A DNA stretch of 64,000 nt from Comamonadaceae bacterium (GTDB taxonomy: Bacteria > Pseudomonadota > Gammaproteobacteria > Burkholderiales > Burkholderiaceae_C), in contig CANKBG010000001.1 in the NCBI GenBank assembly GCA_947479935.1, positions 1 to 64,000 on the forward strand, in the 5' to 3' direction. Positions within the stretch are counted from its first letter, which is position 1; every line of letters starts with the position of its first letter. The translations under genes were made by a program, and so were the position numbers. Below the pieces are notes generated by a model. It did no database searches, had not been told where the DNA came from, and worked only from the letters and a program-made list of their open reading frames with translations. Shown piece after piece: positions 53,608-62,956 of this stretch.

Positions 53608-53979
53608 TCAGTGTGATACCACCGAGATGGCAGAGTTCATTTTTTTGCCGAAGTCGCCAAACAAGGAAATGGTTTTTTCGGTGGGAATTAAATATTTAGC
53701 GCGCTTGTCTTCAGGCTGATTGAAAGTCATTAGCATTTGTTTTTGACGCAGACGCGTAATTCGTTTGTGCAGCGTGGCCGGCGAGCCCAAATGTGCCAAA
53801 CCAATGGCTTCACGAACGGTCATGGGTTGGTTTTCAAACCAGCGCAAAGCAACCTCTTCAAGCAAAGCCTTTTCGTTGGCGTCTAAAAGTGGCGCATCAG
53901 GCATTTGCTGAATGCTCTTGGCCAATTGCAAAAAACGAAGATAGGCATTGGCTGTGGCAGTGGTACTCTTTTTGGTCAT
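53608..53979 (-). CDS. Small winged-helix (MarR-like) transcriptional regulator
   Basis: A 123-residue protein with a single winged-helix domain. The helix-turn-helix is in TVREAIGLAHLGSPATLHKRITRLRQ, and the wing in FNQPEDKRAKYLIPTEKT. It ends with a short tail. It lacks the long dimer helices of full MarR proteins, so it is shorter than that family. It stands between hemW (convergent) and the molybdenum hydroxylase gene (same direction, 82 bases upstream of it). Target genes unknown. Confidence 0.65.
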   Translation of the reverse strand: MTKKSTTATANAYLRFLQLAKSIQQMPDAPLLDANEKALLEEVALRWFENQPMTVREAIGLAHLGSPATLHKRITRLRQKQMLMTFNQPEDKRAKYLIPTEKTISLFGDFGKKMNSAISVVSH

Positions 53980-54061
53980 AAATTATTCTATGGCAATAAC
54001 CATGCAAATTTCAAGAGCCTCTGTGAAGATAGTTAACGTTGTTTGTGAATATTGCTCTAAT

Positions 54062-56401
54062 TTACTGCATGAGTTCCCATATACGGAACGGCGTCATGGG
54101 CATTTGAATGTGGGCTGACTTACGCCCCATGCCATTTCGGGCCAGCGCATCGGCAACGGCATTGACCACACTAGGCGTTGCACCAATGGTGCCTAATTCG
54201 CCCACACCCTTCACGCCCAAAACATTGTTGGTACTGGGCACAGTTTGGTTGGTGTAGGTGCGAAACATTTTGGGCATGATGTCTGCACGCGGCGCAGCAT
54301 AATCCATCAAACTGCCAGTCAGCAATTGACCACTTTCTGCGTCGTACACCAAGGCCTCTAGCAAAGCTTGCCCCATGCCTTGAACGGCGCCACCGTCAAG
54401 TTGACCATCCACAATCATGGGGTTCACAATCCGGCCCACATCGTTCATGGATGTGTAGGAGACCACTTGGGTTTCTCCTGTAGAGGGGTTCAGCTCAACT
54501 TCGCAAATGTGGCAGCCGTTGGGCCATGTGGGGCCGCTTGCTGTGGTGCTCGATTGCATTTCAATGCGTGCATCAGGTTGACGCTTGGCCAACTCAGCCA
54601 GAGAAATTTTTAAATCGGTGCCCTTGACACTGAAGGTGCCGCCTTGATAGGCTAAATCGGCTGGACTCGCTTCAAGCGCTTGACCCGCTAAATCACGCGC
54701 TTTGTCCAAGGTTTTTTCTGCGCCCACCCGCATGGCCGAGCCGCCCGTGAAAATAGAACGAGAGCCCGCACTGCCAAAACCATTGGCGCGGTCTGTGTCG
54801 CCCAAAATAACGCGCACTTGCGAAATGTCGACGCCAAAGACATCGACCACCAGTTGCGCCAAAGAGGTGGCGATGCCTTGGCCCATGGCATTGACCGCTG
54901 ATGCCACTTCAATCATGCCGTCTGACAAAATTTGCACTTGCACCGTTTCTTCTAAGGCGTTGCCGCCAGTCCATTCCAAGAAAGTGGCAATGCCTAAACC
55001 GCGCCATAGGCCATTGGCTTTGGAGGCTGCTTCGCGTTGCGTAAAACCTGCCCAATCGGCCTTCCCCATAGCCTCATCCATGATCATCTCGAACGCGCCT
55101 GTGTCGTAAACCTGGCCCATCGGATTTTTGTAGGGCATTTGTTCGGGCTTGATGAAATTTTTGCGCCTGAGTTCAATTCGGTCGATGCCACTCACCCTGG
55201 CGGCTTCGTCCATTAAGCGCTCAATGTTGAAGATAGCTTCAGGCCTGCCAGCGCCCCTGTAGGCGCCTGTACTGGATGTGTTTGTCATCACGCCTGTAAA
55301 GTGGTAGTCAACGGTTTGAATGTCGTAAACACTGCTTTGCACCCAGGGGCCAATCATCATTTGGATGGTTAAACCCGTCATGGTGGGGTAGGCGCCTACG
55401 TTGGCCAAGGTTTCAATTTTCAGGCCCAAAATTTTGCCATCTTTGGCCAAGGCCAAAGAAGCTTTGGTTTGAATGTCTCGGCCGTGAGAGCTGCTTAAAA
55501 ATTCTTCGCTGCGATCGGCGATCCACTTCACAGGTAGACCCAGAGTGTGTGCGCAAAATGCCGTGACCACATCTTCGGCGTAGGCACCTGTTTTCATGCC
55601 AAATCCACCGCCCACATCACCCACGATCACATGTACTTTTTCTTTGTCGAGGCCTAACAATTCGGACAACGTGGTTCGAATACCCGTAGGCATTTGACTG
55701 CTAAGCCGAATATGCAAACGCCCCTCGTCTGGGTAAGCCAAAACGCTGCGTGGTTCTATCGACAAAGCGGCCACACGCTGATTCACAATGTCCAAATGCA
55801 CCACATGGGCGGCTTGATCAAAAGCAGCTTGGGTGGCTTGGGCATCGCCATATCTTGTCTCTGCCACTCGGTTGTCGGGGGCCTCTGTGAACAAGGGTGC
55901 ATCTGGGGCTAATGCGTCAGCCAGGTGAGTGGCGCTGGGCAAAGCCTCAAAATCAATTTGAACGGCTTCGGCGGCATTGCGGGCTTGCTCCTCGGTATCC
56001 GCCACAACGGCGACGATGGGCTCGCCTACAAAACGAACCGTGCCATTGGCCAACGCGTGGCGCGTGGTGGATGAAAGAGGGGTTCCGTCTGCGCGCTTGT
56101 AATTCAGGGGTCTCGCCATGGGCTTGACGCCGGCGGCCGATAGGTCTTGGCCGCTGAACACGCCGCGAACGCCGGGCATGGCCTTGGCCGCCGCAGTGTC
56201 CAATTGGGTGATCTTGGCGTGGGGGTAGGGCGAACGCAAAAAGACCAAATGGGTTTGTTGGGGCCGGCTAATGTCGTTGGTGTACTGGCCGGCGCCCAGC
56301 AGAAGTTGTTGATCTTCAAGCCGCTTAACGGCATTCCCGCTTCCATAGCGGGACGTCTCTTGAGTTGGGGTGGCAGATGCACTGGCAGATGATGTGTTCA
56401 C
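54062..56401 (-). CDS. Xanthine dehydrogenase/CoxL-family molybdopterin-binding subunit
   Basis: A 779-residue large subunit of the molybdenum hydroxylases. N-terminal RLEDQQLLLGAGQYTNDI, GGGFGMKTG and the active-site loop AYRGAGRPEA (form II type, not the CO-dehydrogenase AYXCSFR loop), MGQGIATSLAQ, and the catalytic Glu in VKGVGELG near the C-terminus. It oxidises an aromatic or aldehyde-type carbon with water. The 2Fe-2S and FAD subunits normally encoded beside it are absent, so they must be elsewhere or this copy is orphaned. Confidence 0.9.
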   Translation of the reverse strand: MNTSSASASATPTQETSRYGSGNAVKRLEDQQLLLGAGQYTNDISRPQQTHLVFLRSPYPHAKITQLDTAAAKAMPGVRGVFSGQDLSAAGVKPMARPLNYKRADGTPLSSTTRHALANGTVRFVGEPIVAVVADTEEQARNAAEAVQIDFEALPSATHLADALAPDAPLFTEAPDNRVAETRYGDAQATQAAFDQAAHVVHLDIVNQRVAALSIEPRSVLAYPDEGRLHIRLSSQMPTGIRTTLSELLGLDKEKVHVIVGDVGGGFGMKTGAYAEDVVTAFCAHTLGLPVKWIADRSEEFLSSSHGRDIQTKASLALAKDGKILGLKIETLANVGAYPTMTGLTIQMMIGPWVQSSVYDIQTVDYHFTGVMTNTSSTGAYRGAGRPEAIFNIERLMDEAARVSGIDRIELRRKNFIKPEQMPYKNPMGQVYDTGAFEMIMDEAMGKADWAGFTQREAASKANGLWRGLGIATFLEWTGGNALEETVQVQILSDGMIEVASAVNAMGQGIATSLAQLVVDVFGVDISQVRVILGDTDRANGFGSAGSRSIFTGGSAMRVGAEKTLDKARDLAGQALEASPADLAYQGGTFSVKGTDLKISLAELAKRQPDARIEMQSSTTASGPTWPNGCHICEVELNPSTGETQVVSYTSMNDVGRIVNPMIVDGQLDGGAVQGMGQALLEALVYDAESGQLLTGSLMDYAAPRADIMPKMFRTYTNQTVPSTNNVLGVKGVGELGTIGATPSVVNAVADALARNGMGRKSAHIQMPMTPFRIWELMQ

Positions 56402-56537
56402 AGACTGTTTCTCCTAGTGGCGCAGTGTATCTTTGAAGCAGCGTTTTTGCAGAGAAGGGTATTTGGTAACAACGCGGAGTTGCCGCCTGGGTGACAGTTG
56501 AGTAACATCGGGGTTCATATCTGAAATGAGGTCCTGT

Positions 56538-57011
56538 ATGGACAATTTTTTCCTGTTGGTCATAGCGGTGCTTTTCATCCTTTTGGCTGGTTTTCTGATT
56601 TTTTATTTCCAAACCCAGCAAAATTTCCTTGAAATCAGCCAAAAGCTAGAGGAAATTCAGCATCCCCATGCCTCGATGCTTTCAACAGAAACCCTCAAAC
56701 GTGAGCTTGCTTTGAATCATGACAAGTTGGTGGTGCTTGAAGCCGATATTTCAAAAAACAACCGCGAATCTTTGATGGAGTCTGAACTCAAAATGTTTGA
56801 CGTCGCGCGGCATCAAATTAAAGCCTGTATTGCCGGCCTGAAAGCCAACGGTGATTGGATCGGCATGCCCTATGAGTTTGAATGGGCTGAAATGCTCGAA
56901 CGACTGCCCAATGTTTTAAAACTTTATCGAAAAGCTGAAGCCGACAAGCAAGCCATGGAAGTGGCTCAGGAAAAAGGCCTTCAGCCAACTAAACCGCCTT
57001 CATCCTCCTAA
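56538..57011 (+). CDS. Uncharacterised membrane-anchored protein upstream of ccm
   Basis: A 157-residue protein from ATG 56538 (GAGGT at 56529-56533). A single N-terminal membrane segment (NFFLLVIAVLFILLAGFLIFY begins near residue 2) is followed by a charged, mostly helical cytoplasmic or periplasmic part with SQKLEEIQHPHASM and LKRELALNHDKLVVLEADIS, possibly coiled coil. I recognise no family. It precedes the ccm operon by 166 bases in the same direction. Confidence 0.55.
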   Translation: MDNFFLLVIAVLFILLAGFLIFYFQTQQNFLEISQKLEEIQHPHASMLSTETLKRELALNHDKLVVLEADISKNNRESLMESELKMFDVARHQIKACIAGLKANGDWIGMPYEFEWAEMLERLPNVLKLYRKAEADKQAMEVAQEKGLQPTKPPSSS

Positions 57012-57127
57012 TCCTTGATGCTTGTCGCATGAAGGTGTTTACAAGCAAAATCGGCGCATACGCCTTCGGTTCAAAGCCTTTTCTAACAATCCCGATTTAG
57101 GTTTTACCCTTTTTTTACCCCTTTTTT

Positions 57128-57141
57128 TTGACTTCAATCAA
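57128..57141 (+). promoter_or_regulatory. FNR/ANR-box-like site upstream of ccmA
   Basis: TTGAC-TTCA-ATCAA matches the FNR consensus TTGAT-N4-ATCAA with one mismatch. It centres about 42 bases before the ccmA ATG at 57177. No confirmed -10 is visible. Oxygen-responsive control of cytochrome c maturation would make sense, but one mismatched box is weak evidence. Confidence 0.4.
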
Positions 57142-57176
57142 TTCTGAATGGGCATGTTCTGCGATGATCCTGCTAC

Positions 57177-57791
57177 ATGCTCAGCGTTACCCATCTTTCT
57201 TGTTCCCGCGGCGATAAGCGACTGTTTTCTGGCGTCACTTTAAGCCTTCAGCCTGGCCAATGGCTTCACCTAGAGGGTGACAACGGGGTGGGCAAAACCA
57301 GTTTGCTTCGTTTGGTTTGTGGACTGAGTGCCTTGGAAGAAGGTGAAATCAGTTGGAAAAACCAATCGGTAGTCAAAAATCCCGAAGAATTTCGTGCTGA
57401 TTTGGCCTATTTAGGTCATCAATTGGCACTCAAAGAAGACCTGAGCCCTCTCGAAAACCTGCTGGCGGATGCGGCTGTCGCCGGGCGTACATTGTCAGAA
57501 CCTGAGGCCTTGGCTGCGTTGGCGCAGTTGGGATTGAGGGGCAGGGAGCATTTGCCCGTCAGAGTTTTGTCCCAAGGGCAAAAAAGGCGCACGGCTTTGG
57601 CTCGCTTGGCAGTCAGCCAAGCCAAATTGTGGATTCTGGACGAACCCTATGTGGCGCTCGACCCCACAGCACAAAATGCACTTTCTGAGGTGATCAATGC
57701 GCACTTGGCCAATGGGGGCATGGTGCTGCTGACAAGTCATCAGTCGGTGGCCCTTCAAGGCCAAGGCAGCTCTTACAGGTTAACGGCATGA
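57177..57791 (+). CDS. ccmA: Heme exporter ATP-binding protein CcmA
   Basis: A 204-residue ABC ATPase. Walker A GDNGVGKTSL, signature LSQGQKRRTALARL, Walker B LWILDEPYVALD. CcmA with CcmB powers release of holo-CcmE from CcmC. First gene of ccmABCDEFGHI; it overlaps ccmB by 4 bases. Confidence 0.95.
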   Translation: MLSVTHLSCSRGDKRLFSGVTLSLQPGQWLHLEGDNGVGKTSLLRLVCGLSALEEGEISWKNQSVVKNPEEFRADLAYLGHQLALKEDLSPLENLLADAAVAGRTLSEPEALAALAQLGLRGREHLPVRVLSQGQKRRTALARLAVSQAKLWILDEPYVALDPTAQNALSEVINAHLANGGMVLLTSHQSVALQGQGSSYRLTA

Positions 57792-58456
57792 GTGCCTTTG
57801 TTGCCATTGTGAAGCGCGACTTGGTGTTGGCCATGCGCCGCAAGAACGAGGTCATTACCTCTGTCTTCTTCTTCGTGGTGGTGGCAGCCTTGTTTCCTTT
57901 GGGAATTGGCCCCGAAATGAACACTTTGCGCTTGGTAGCGCCGGGTATTTTGTGGGTGGGCGCTTTGTTGGCCAGCATGCTGTCATTGGGGCGCATGTTT
58001 GCAGCTGACTATGCCGACGGCACCTTGGAGCAAATGGCCTTATCACCCAACAGTCTTTCGATGTTAGTTGCCGCCAAGATTTTGGCGCACTGGCTACTCT
58101 CTGGTTTGCCATTGGTTTTGTTGGCCCCTATTTTGGGTTTGCAGTTCGATTTGTCGGCCAATGCCTTGTGGATATTGACCTTGAGTCTTTTGTTGGGAAC
58201 ACCTGTGTTGTCTTTGATTGGCGCCATCGGCGCTGCGCTCACATTGGGTGTGCGTGGCGGTGATGTCTTGTTGTCTTTGTTGGTGTTACCTTTGTATGTG
58301 CCTGCTTTGGTTTTTGGTGCTGGCGCAGTCCAAGCGGAGATCAGCGGTTTGGGTGCCTCTGCGCACTTGTCCATATTGGCCGCCATGGCTTTGGTGGCTG
58401 CCGTGTTCAGCCCATGGGCTAGCGCAGCGTCGCTTCGAATTGCACTTGAATCATGA
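57788..58456 (+). CDS. ccmB: Heme exporter membrane protein CcmB
   Basis: A 222-residue protein with six membrane segments. FVAIVKRDLVLAMRRKNEV at the N-terminus, FPLGIGPE, and SLLVLPLYVPALVFGAGA are the family's blocks. Membrane partner of CcmA; the start lies in the ATGA overlap with it. Confidence 0.95.
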   Translation: MSAFVAIVKRDLVLAMRRKNEVITSVFFFVVVAALFPLGIGPEMNTLRLVAPGILWVGALLASMLSLGRMFAADYADGTLEQMALSPNSLSMLVAAKILAHWLLSGLPLVLLAPILGLQFDLSANALWILTLSLLLGTPVLSLIGAIGAALTLGVRGGDVLLSLLVLPLYVPALVFGAGAVQAEISGLGASAHLSILAAMALVAAVFSPWASAASLRIALES

Positions 58457-58471
58457 GAGTTGTTTAAATCA

Positions 58472-59248
58472 ATGATGCAAAAATTATTTCATTTCGCTTC
58501 GCCGCAAAACTTTTATCAATTGGCTGGAAAGCTCTGGCCTTTGTTTGCGCTTTTGGCAACAGCACTCACGGTTTGGGGTTTGTGGTTGGGCATGTTTGTA
58601 GCGCCCACAGATTTTCAACAAGGCGAAGGATATCGCATTATTTTTGTGCACGTGCCTGCCTCATGGATGTCCATGGTCATTTACTTGGCCATGGCCTTTT
58701 GGGCGCTGTTGGGCCTCACTTTTAACACCCGCATTTCGGGCATGATGGGCCGCGCTTTGGCACCCACGGGCGCCATCTTTGCATTCCTCTCGCTGTGGAC
58801 GGGCGCACTCTGGGGCAAGCCCATGTGGGGCGCTTGGTGGGTATGGGATGCCCGACTCACTTCAGAACTCATTTTGTTTTTCTTGTACTTGGGATACATC
58901 GCCCTGACCAGTGCCATAGATGACCCGCGCCGTGCAGACAAAGCCGGCGGCATTTTGGCATTGGTGGGCGCACTCAATGTGCCCGTGATCTATTTTTCGG
59001 TGAAGTGGTGGAACACTTTGCACCAAGGGGCTTCTGTTTCTCTGACCAAGGGTTCAAGCATGGCGCAAACCATGTTGGAGGCCATGCTGATCATGGGTGT
59101 TGCCTTTTGGATGTACGCTATTGCCATGGCGCTTTACAGAGTAAGAAGCATTATTTTGATTCGCGAAAGACACACGCAGTGGGTCGCTGACTTGCCTGAA
59201 GTGAAAGCTAAAAATACACAAGTGCAGTTCATGGAGGCTCAATCATGA
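58472..59248 (+). CDS. ccmC: Heme exporter protein CcmC
   Basis: A 258-residue, six-segment membrane protein that loads heme onto CcmE. It carries the WWVWDARLTSE heme-handling (WWD) motif and the flanking His residues in FVHVPASW and WWNTLHQG. I chose the ATG pair at 58472/58475; an upstream TTG at 58460 is unlikely. Overlaps ccmD by 4 bases. Confidence 0.95.
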   Translation: MMQKLFHFASPQNFYQLAGKLWPLFALLATALTVWGLWLGMFVAPTDFQQGEGYRIIFVHVPASWMSMVIYLAMAFWALLGLTFNTRISGMMGRALAPTGAIFAFLSLWTGALWGKPMWGAWWVWDARLTSELILFFLYLGYIALTSAIDDPRRADKAGGILALVGALNVPVIYFSVKWWNTLHQGASVSLTKGSSMAQTMLEAMLIMGVAFWMYAIAMALYRVRSIILIRERHTQWVADLPEVKAKNTQVQFMEAQS

Positions 59249-59436
59249 TTTGGAACAGCTTTGCAGATTTTTGGGCCATGGGCGGTTATGGTCTTTATGT
59301 ATGGGGCAGTTTTGGCGCCACTGCTGCGCTCATGGGGTTTGAAATATTTTGGGTCAAACAGGCCCGAGCGCAAGCAATCACTCAAGTGGTCAATGAATTG
59401 GCTGCTGCCGAGACACACGGTAAGGATTGGCACTGA
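59245..59436 (+). CDS. ccmD: Heme exporter protein CcmD
   Basis: A 63-residue single-span protein that stabilises CcmC-CcmE-heme. [15 protein letters not shown] and the following basic cytoplasmic tail are typical of CcmD. It overlaps the stops and starts of both neighbours. Confidence 0.9.
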   Translation: MIWNSFADFWAMGGYGLYVWGSFGATAALMGFEIFWVKQARAQAITQVVNELAAAETHGKDWH

Positions 59437-59888
59437 TGAAACCTAGACACCAACGATTTTTATTGATCTCTTTAGGCGTGACGGCTTTGGCCATTGCGGG
59501 CATGTTTGTTTTGAATGCGTTTCAAAGCAACTTGGTTTTCTTCTTTACCCCCACTCAAGTCTCGCAAGGTGAAGCACCCAAGGGCAAGGCCTTTAGAGTG
59601 GGCGGCATGGTCAAAGAGGGAAGTCTGAAAAAAGATGGCGAGAACGTGGCATTTGTGGTTACAGATTTCGCGCACGATGTGCCAGTGACTTACAAAGGTT
59701 TGTTGCCCGATTTGTTCAAAGAAGGTAAAGGTGTTGTTGCGCAAGGTAAGCTGTCGGCAGACAACCTTTTCGCCGCCTCAGAAGTACTGGCCAAGCACGA
59801 TGAAAACTACATGCCGCCAGAAGCCAAACACGCTCTGGACCAGGCCGAGGCCGCGAAAGCTGCCCAATCTTTGAAACCTTCTAACTAA
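59436..59888 (+). CDS. ccmE: Cytochrome c maturation heme chaperone CcmE
   Basis: A 150-residue periplasmic heme chaperone anchored by one N-terminal span. The heme-binding His121 and nearby Tyr125 are in [20 protein letters not shown] belongs to the beta-barrel. Start at ATG 59436, overlapping the ccmD stop by one base. It carries heme covalently to CcmF. Confidence 0.95.
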   Translation: MKPRHQRFLLISLGVTALAIAGMFVLNAFQSNLVFFFTPTQVSQGEAPKGKAFRVGGMVKEGSLKKDGENVAFVVTDFAHDVPVTYKGLLPDLFKEGKGVVAQGKLSADNLFAASEVLAKHDENYMPPEAKHALDQAEAAKAAQSLKPSN

Positions 59889-59914
59889 ACGGCACCGATA
59901 GAAATGAGTATGTC

Positions 59915-61840
59915 ATGATTGTTGAAATTGGTCACTTTGCTTTGATTCTGGCGGCTTGCGTGGCGCTGGTTCAAGGTGTTTTGCCGCTTGCTGGCACGGT
60001 CAACGATTACCAGCGTTGGCAAGCCTTGGCTAAGCCCACAGCCATTGTGCAGTTCTTGCTCATCGCTTTTTCATTTGGTGTGTTGGCCAATGGTGCATTG
60101 ACGGACGATTTCTCGATTAAGTACATTGCTGAGCATTCCAACTCATTGCTGCCTTCGCAATACAAGTTCGCCTCGGTTTGGGGTGGCCACGAAGGTTCGT
60201 TGCTGTTGTGGGTTCTGATGCTGTCGGGTTGGACCGTGGCGGTGGCACTTTTTTCTCGTTCCTTGCCCTTGGCCATGGTGGCGCGTGTGATTGGAATTCT
60301 GGGCTTGGTGTCCACCGGCTTCCTGATGTTCATTTTGACCACCTCAAGCCCCTTTGAACGTTTGTTGCCAGCGGCTGCTGATGGTCGCGATTTAAATCCT
60401 TTGTTGCAAGACCCAGGATTGGTCATTCACCCCCCTATGCTTTACATGGGCTATGTGGGGTTTTCTGTGGCGTTTGCTTTCTCTGTATCTGCCTTGCTCT
60501 CGGGTCGGATGGATGCCGCATGGGCCAGGTGGTCACGCCCTTGGACGGTGGTGGCTTGGATCTTCATGACGGCAGGCATTGCTTTGGGTTCTTGGTGGGC
60601 TTATTACGAACTCGGATGGGGCGGATGGTGGTTTTGGGATCCGGTAGAAAACGCATCGCTCATGCCTTGGTTGTTTGGCACCGCACTCATTCACGCGCTC
60701 ATGGTGACTGACAAACGCGGAGGCTTTAAAGCCTGGTCTGTGTTGCTGGCCATTGGTGCTTTCTCATTGTCACTTTTAGGAACTTTTTTGGTTCGTTCGG
60801 GTGTGCTCACGTCTGTTCATGCATTTGCGTCAGACCCCAAACGAGGCGTGTTCATTTTGATTTTTTTAGCCTTGGTGGTGGGTATTTCTCTCACGCTCTT
60901 TGCATGGCGAGCCCCCAAGGCGACATTGGGCGGCAAAATTGGTTTGGTATCCCGTGAGTCCATGTTGTTGGTCAACAGCGTGCTGTTGGTGGTTGCCACA
61001 GGCGCGGTTTTGTTGGGTACGGTTTACCCACTCATCGTCGATGCTTTAAATCTGGGTAAGTTGTCAGTGGGCGCGCCTTATTTCAATGCCGTGTTTGTGC
61101 CTCTGATGGTGCCTGTTGTTTTTCTGATGGTGCCGGGTGGTATTGCGCACTGGCGTGAAGCGCGTTGGAAGGAATTGGGTCATGAAATGCGTGTGCCCGC
61201 TTTGGCTGCCGTGTTGGCCGCTGTAGGTATTTGGACCTTGACAGAACGTGGCAATTGGTTGAACGCCATGGGCATGGCCTTGGCCACGTGGGTGGTGGTG
61301 GGTCTGATCATGCAAATTGTGCGTCGCTTCAAAAAACCGGGTCGAATTCCACCGTCTTTTTGGGGAATGCACTTTGCGCATTTGGGCATTGCGGTGGTGG
61401 TGGTGGGCGTTACCTTGGTCAAAGGTTATGAGGTCGAGCGTGACGTGCGCATGGGCTTGAACGACAGCGTGAGTATCAGCGATTACACCTTTGAACTCAT
61501 GGGCGTGTCAGATGTGATGGGGCCAAATTACAAAGCCGTACGTGCTGAAGTCAAGGTTTCCCAAAATGAGAAATTCTTAGAAACTTTGTATCCAGAAAAA
61601 CGCCGGTATTTTTCTTCAGCCATGCCCATGACGGAAGCCGCCATTGATTCTGGCCTGTTTCGTGATTTGTATGTTTCGTTGGGGGAGGCCATTGATGGCG
61701 AAAAACCACAGTGGACAGTTCGAGTTTTCTACAAGCCTTTTGTATCGTGGCTTTGGTATGGCGCTATTTTGATGGTCTTGGGGGGCTTGTTAGCGGTCAG
61801 CGATCGCCGATACCGCAAATCTGCCACCAGTGCGGCATAA
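59915..61840 (+). CDS. ccmF: Cytochrome c-type biogenesis protein CcmF
   Basis: A 641-residue multi-span membrane protein, the core of the heme lyase. The heme-handling WWD motif GWGGWWFWDPVENASLMPW is in the expected middle region, with His residues in IHPPMLYMGY and FGTALIHAL nearby. It joins heme from CcmE to apocytochrome c together with CcmHI. 26 bases after ccmE. Confidence 0.96.
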   Translation: MIVEIGHFALILAACVALVQGVLPLAGTVNDYQRWQALAKPTAIVQFLLIAFSFGVLANGALTDDFSIKYIAEHSNSLLPSQYKFASVWGGHEGSLLLWVLMLSGWTVAVALFSRSLPLAMVARVIGILGLVSTGFLMFILTTSSPFERLLPAAADGRDLNPLLQDPGLVIHPPMLYMGYVGFSVAFAFSVSALLSGRMDAAWARWSRPWTVVAWIFMTAGIALGSWWAYYELGWGGWWFWDPVENASLMPWLFGTALIHALMVTDKRGGFKAWSVLLAIGAFSLSLLGTFLVRSGVLTSVHAFASDPKRGVFILIFLALVVGISLTLFAWRAPKATLGGKIGLVSRESMLLVNSVLLVVATGAVLLGTVYPLIVDALNLGKLSVGAPYFNAVFVPLMVPVVFLMVPGGIAHWREARWKELGHEMRVPALAAVLAAVGIWTLTERGNWLNAMGMALATWVVVGLIMQIVRRFKKPGRIPPSFWGMHFAHLGIAVVVVGVTLVKGYEVERDVRMGLNDSVSISDYTFELMGVSDVMGPNYKAVRAEVKVSQNEKFLETLYPEKRRYFSSAMPMTEAAIDSGLFRDLYVSLGEAIDGEKPQWTVRVFYKPFVSWLWYGAILMVLGGLLAVSDRRYRKSATSAA

Positions 61841-61858
61841 GGTCAGAGAGGCGTACCT

Positions 61859-62446
61859 GTGAAAAAGTTTTTAATTCCATTGGCATTTTTCTTTGGACTG
61901 GTGGCTTTCCTGGCCGTGGGATTAAACCGTGACCCTAAAGAAATTCCATCGCCACTGGTCGGTAAACCAGCCCCTGCATTTTCCTTAAACACCTTAGATG
62001 GCAGTGGGCCAAAGTTTGGTCCGCAAGACATGAAGGGCAAAGTTTGGATGCTCAATGTGTGGGCCACTTGGTGCGTGGCTTGTCGTGAGGAACATCCCGT
62101 GTTGGTGGCATTTTCCAAAGCCAACCAACTTCCCATTGTGGGGCTCAGCTACAAAGAAGTTCAACCCCAAGACGAGCCTGCAGGCCGTAAATTCACGCCC
62201 GAAGAAAAACTCAAGTTAGCCCGTGAGCGAAGTGAACTTTGGCTCAAGCGCCATGGCAATCCTTACGTCTTGTCGGTGCTTGATTTGGATGGCCGTGTCG
62301 GCATTGACTATGGCGTTTATGGCGTTCCCGAAACCTATGTGATTGATAAAAATGGCGTGATTCAATACAAGCGTGTGGGTGTCGTCACCCCCGAACTGTT
62401 GCAGTCGACTATTTTGCCTTTGGTGCAAAAATTGAATGCCTCTTAA
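61859..62446 (+). CDS. ccmG: Thiol:disulfide interchange protein CcmG (DsbE)
   Basis: A 195-residue membrane-anchored periplasmic thioredoxin with the CxxC pair Cys72/Cys75 in WCVAC. It reduces the CXXCH thiols of apocytochromes. A charged insertion (KFTPEEKLKLARERSELWLK) lies between the active site and the cis-Pro segment YGVPETYVID. Start GTG 61859, GAGAGG 8 bases upstream. Confidence 0.93.
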   Translation: MKKFLIPLAFFFGLVAFLAVGLNRDPKEIPSPLVGKPAPAFSLNTLDGSGPKFGPQDMKGKVWMLNVWATWCVACREEHPVLVAFSKANQLPIVGLSYKEVQPQDEPAGRKFTPEEKLKLARERSELWLKRHGNPYVLSVLDLDGRVGIDYGVYGVPETYVIDKNGVIQYKRVGVVTPELLQSTILPLVQKLNAS

Positions 62447-62464
62447 GGCGCAGTGAAAGATTCC

Positions 62465-62956
62465 ATGAAATTGAATTCTCAAGGGTTGAAGTGGGCGGGC
62501 ATTGTGGCCCTTTCACTTCTCACATACTTAAGCATCGGGCATGCCAAAGAAGCAGCGCTCTTGGCTGAGGATCCAATCGTAGAAAAACGCTTGATCCATA
62601 TTTCGGAAGAATTGCGTTGCATGGTTTGCCAAAACGAATCCTTGGCATCCTCTCGTGCGGAATTGGCCAACGACCTTCGTGAAGAAGTTCGAAAACTCAT
62701 TCGTCAAGACAAGAGTGATTCGCAAATTAAAGAATATTTGGTCACACGCTATGGTGATTTTGTGTTGTATCGCCCCGAGGTCAAACCGCTGACGTGGGTG
62801 CTCTGGTTTGGCCCCTTTTTGTTGTTGGTTTTGGGTGTTGTTGGCATGTTTTTTTATTTACGGCAGCGACAATCCGTAAGCCCAGCTAAAGAGCAACTGA
62901 GCGAAGAGGATCGACGCAAAGTACAGGAAATTCTGAAATCTGGAGATGCATCATGA
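62465..62956 (+). CDS. ccmH: Cytochrome c-type biogenesis protein CcmH
   Basis: A 163-residue protein with a signal or anchor segment, the redox motif RCMVCQN (Cys52, Cys55), and a C-terminal membrane span (LWFGPFLLLVLGVVGMFFYL). It is the short CcmH/CycL form, with the TPR part made separately as CcmI. GTG 62453 is an alternative start. Overlaps ccmI by 4 bases (ATGA). Confidence 0.93.
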   Translation: MKLNSQGLKWAGIVALSLLTYLSIGHAKEAALLAEDPIVEKRLIHISEELRCMVCQNESLASSRAELANDLREEVRKLIRQDKSDSQIKEYLVTRYGDFVLYRPEVKPLTWVLWFGPFLLLVLGVVGMFFYLRQRQSVSPAKEQLSEEDRRKVQEILKSGDAS

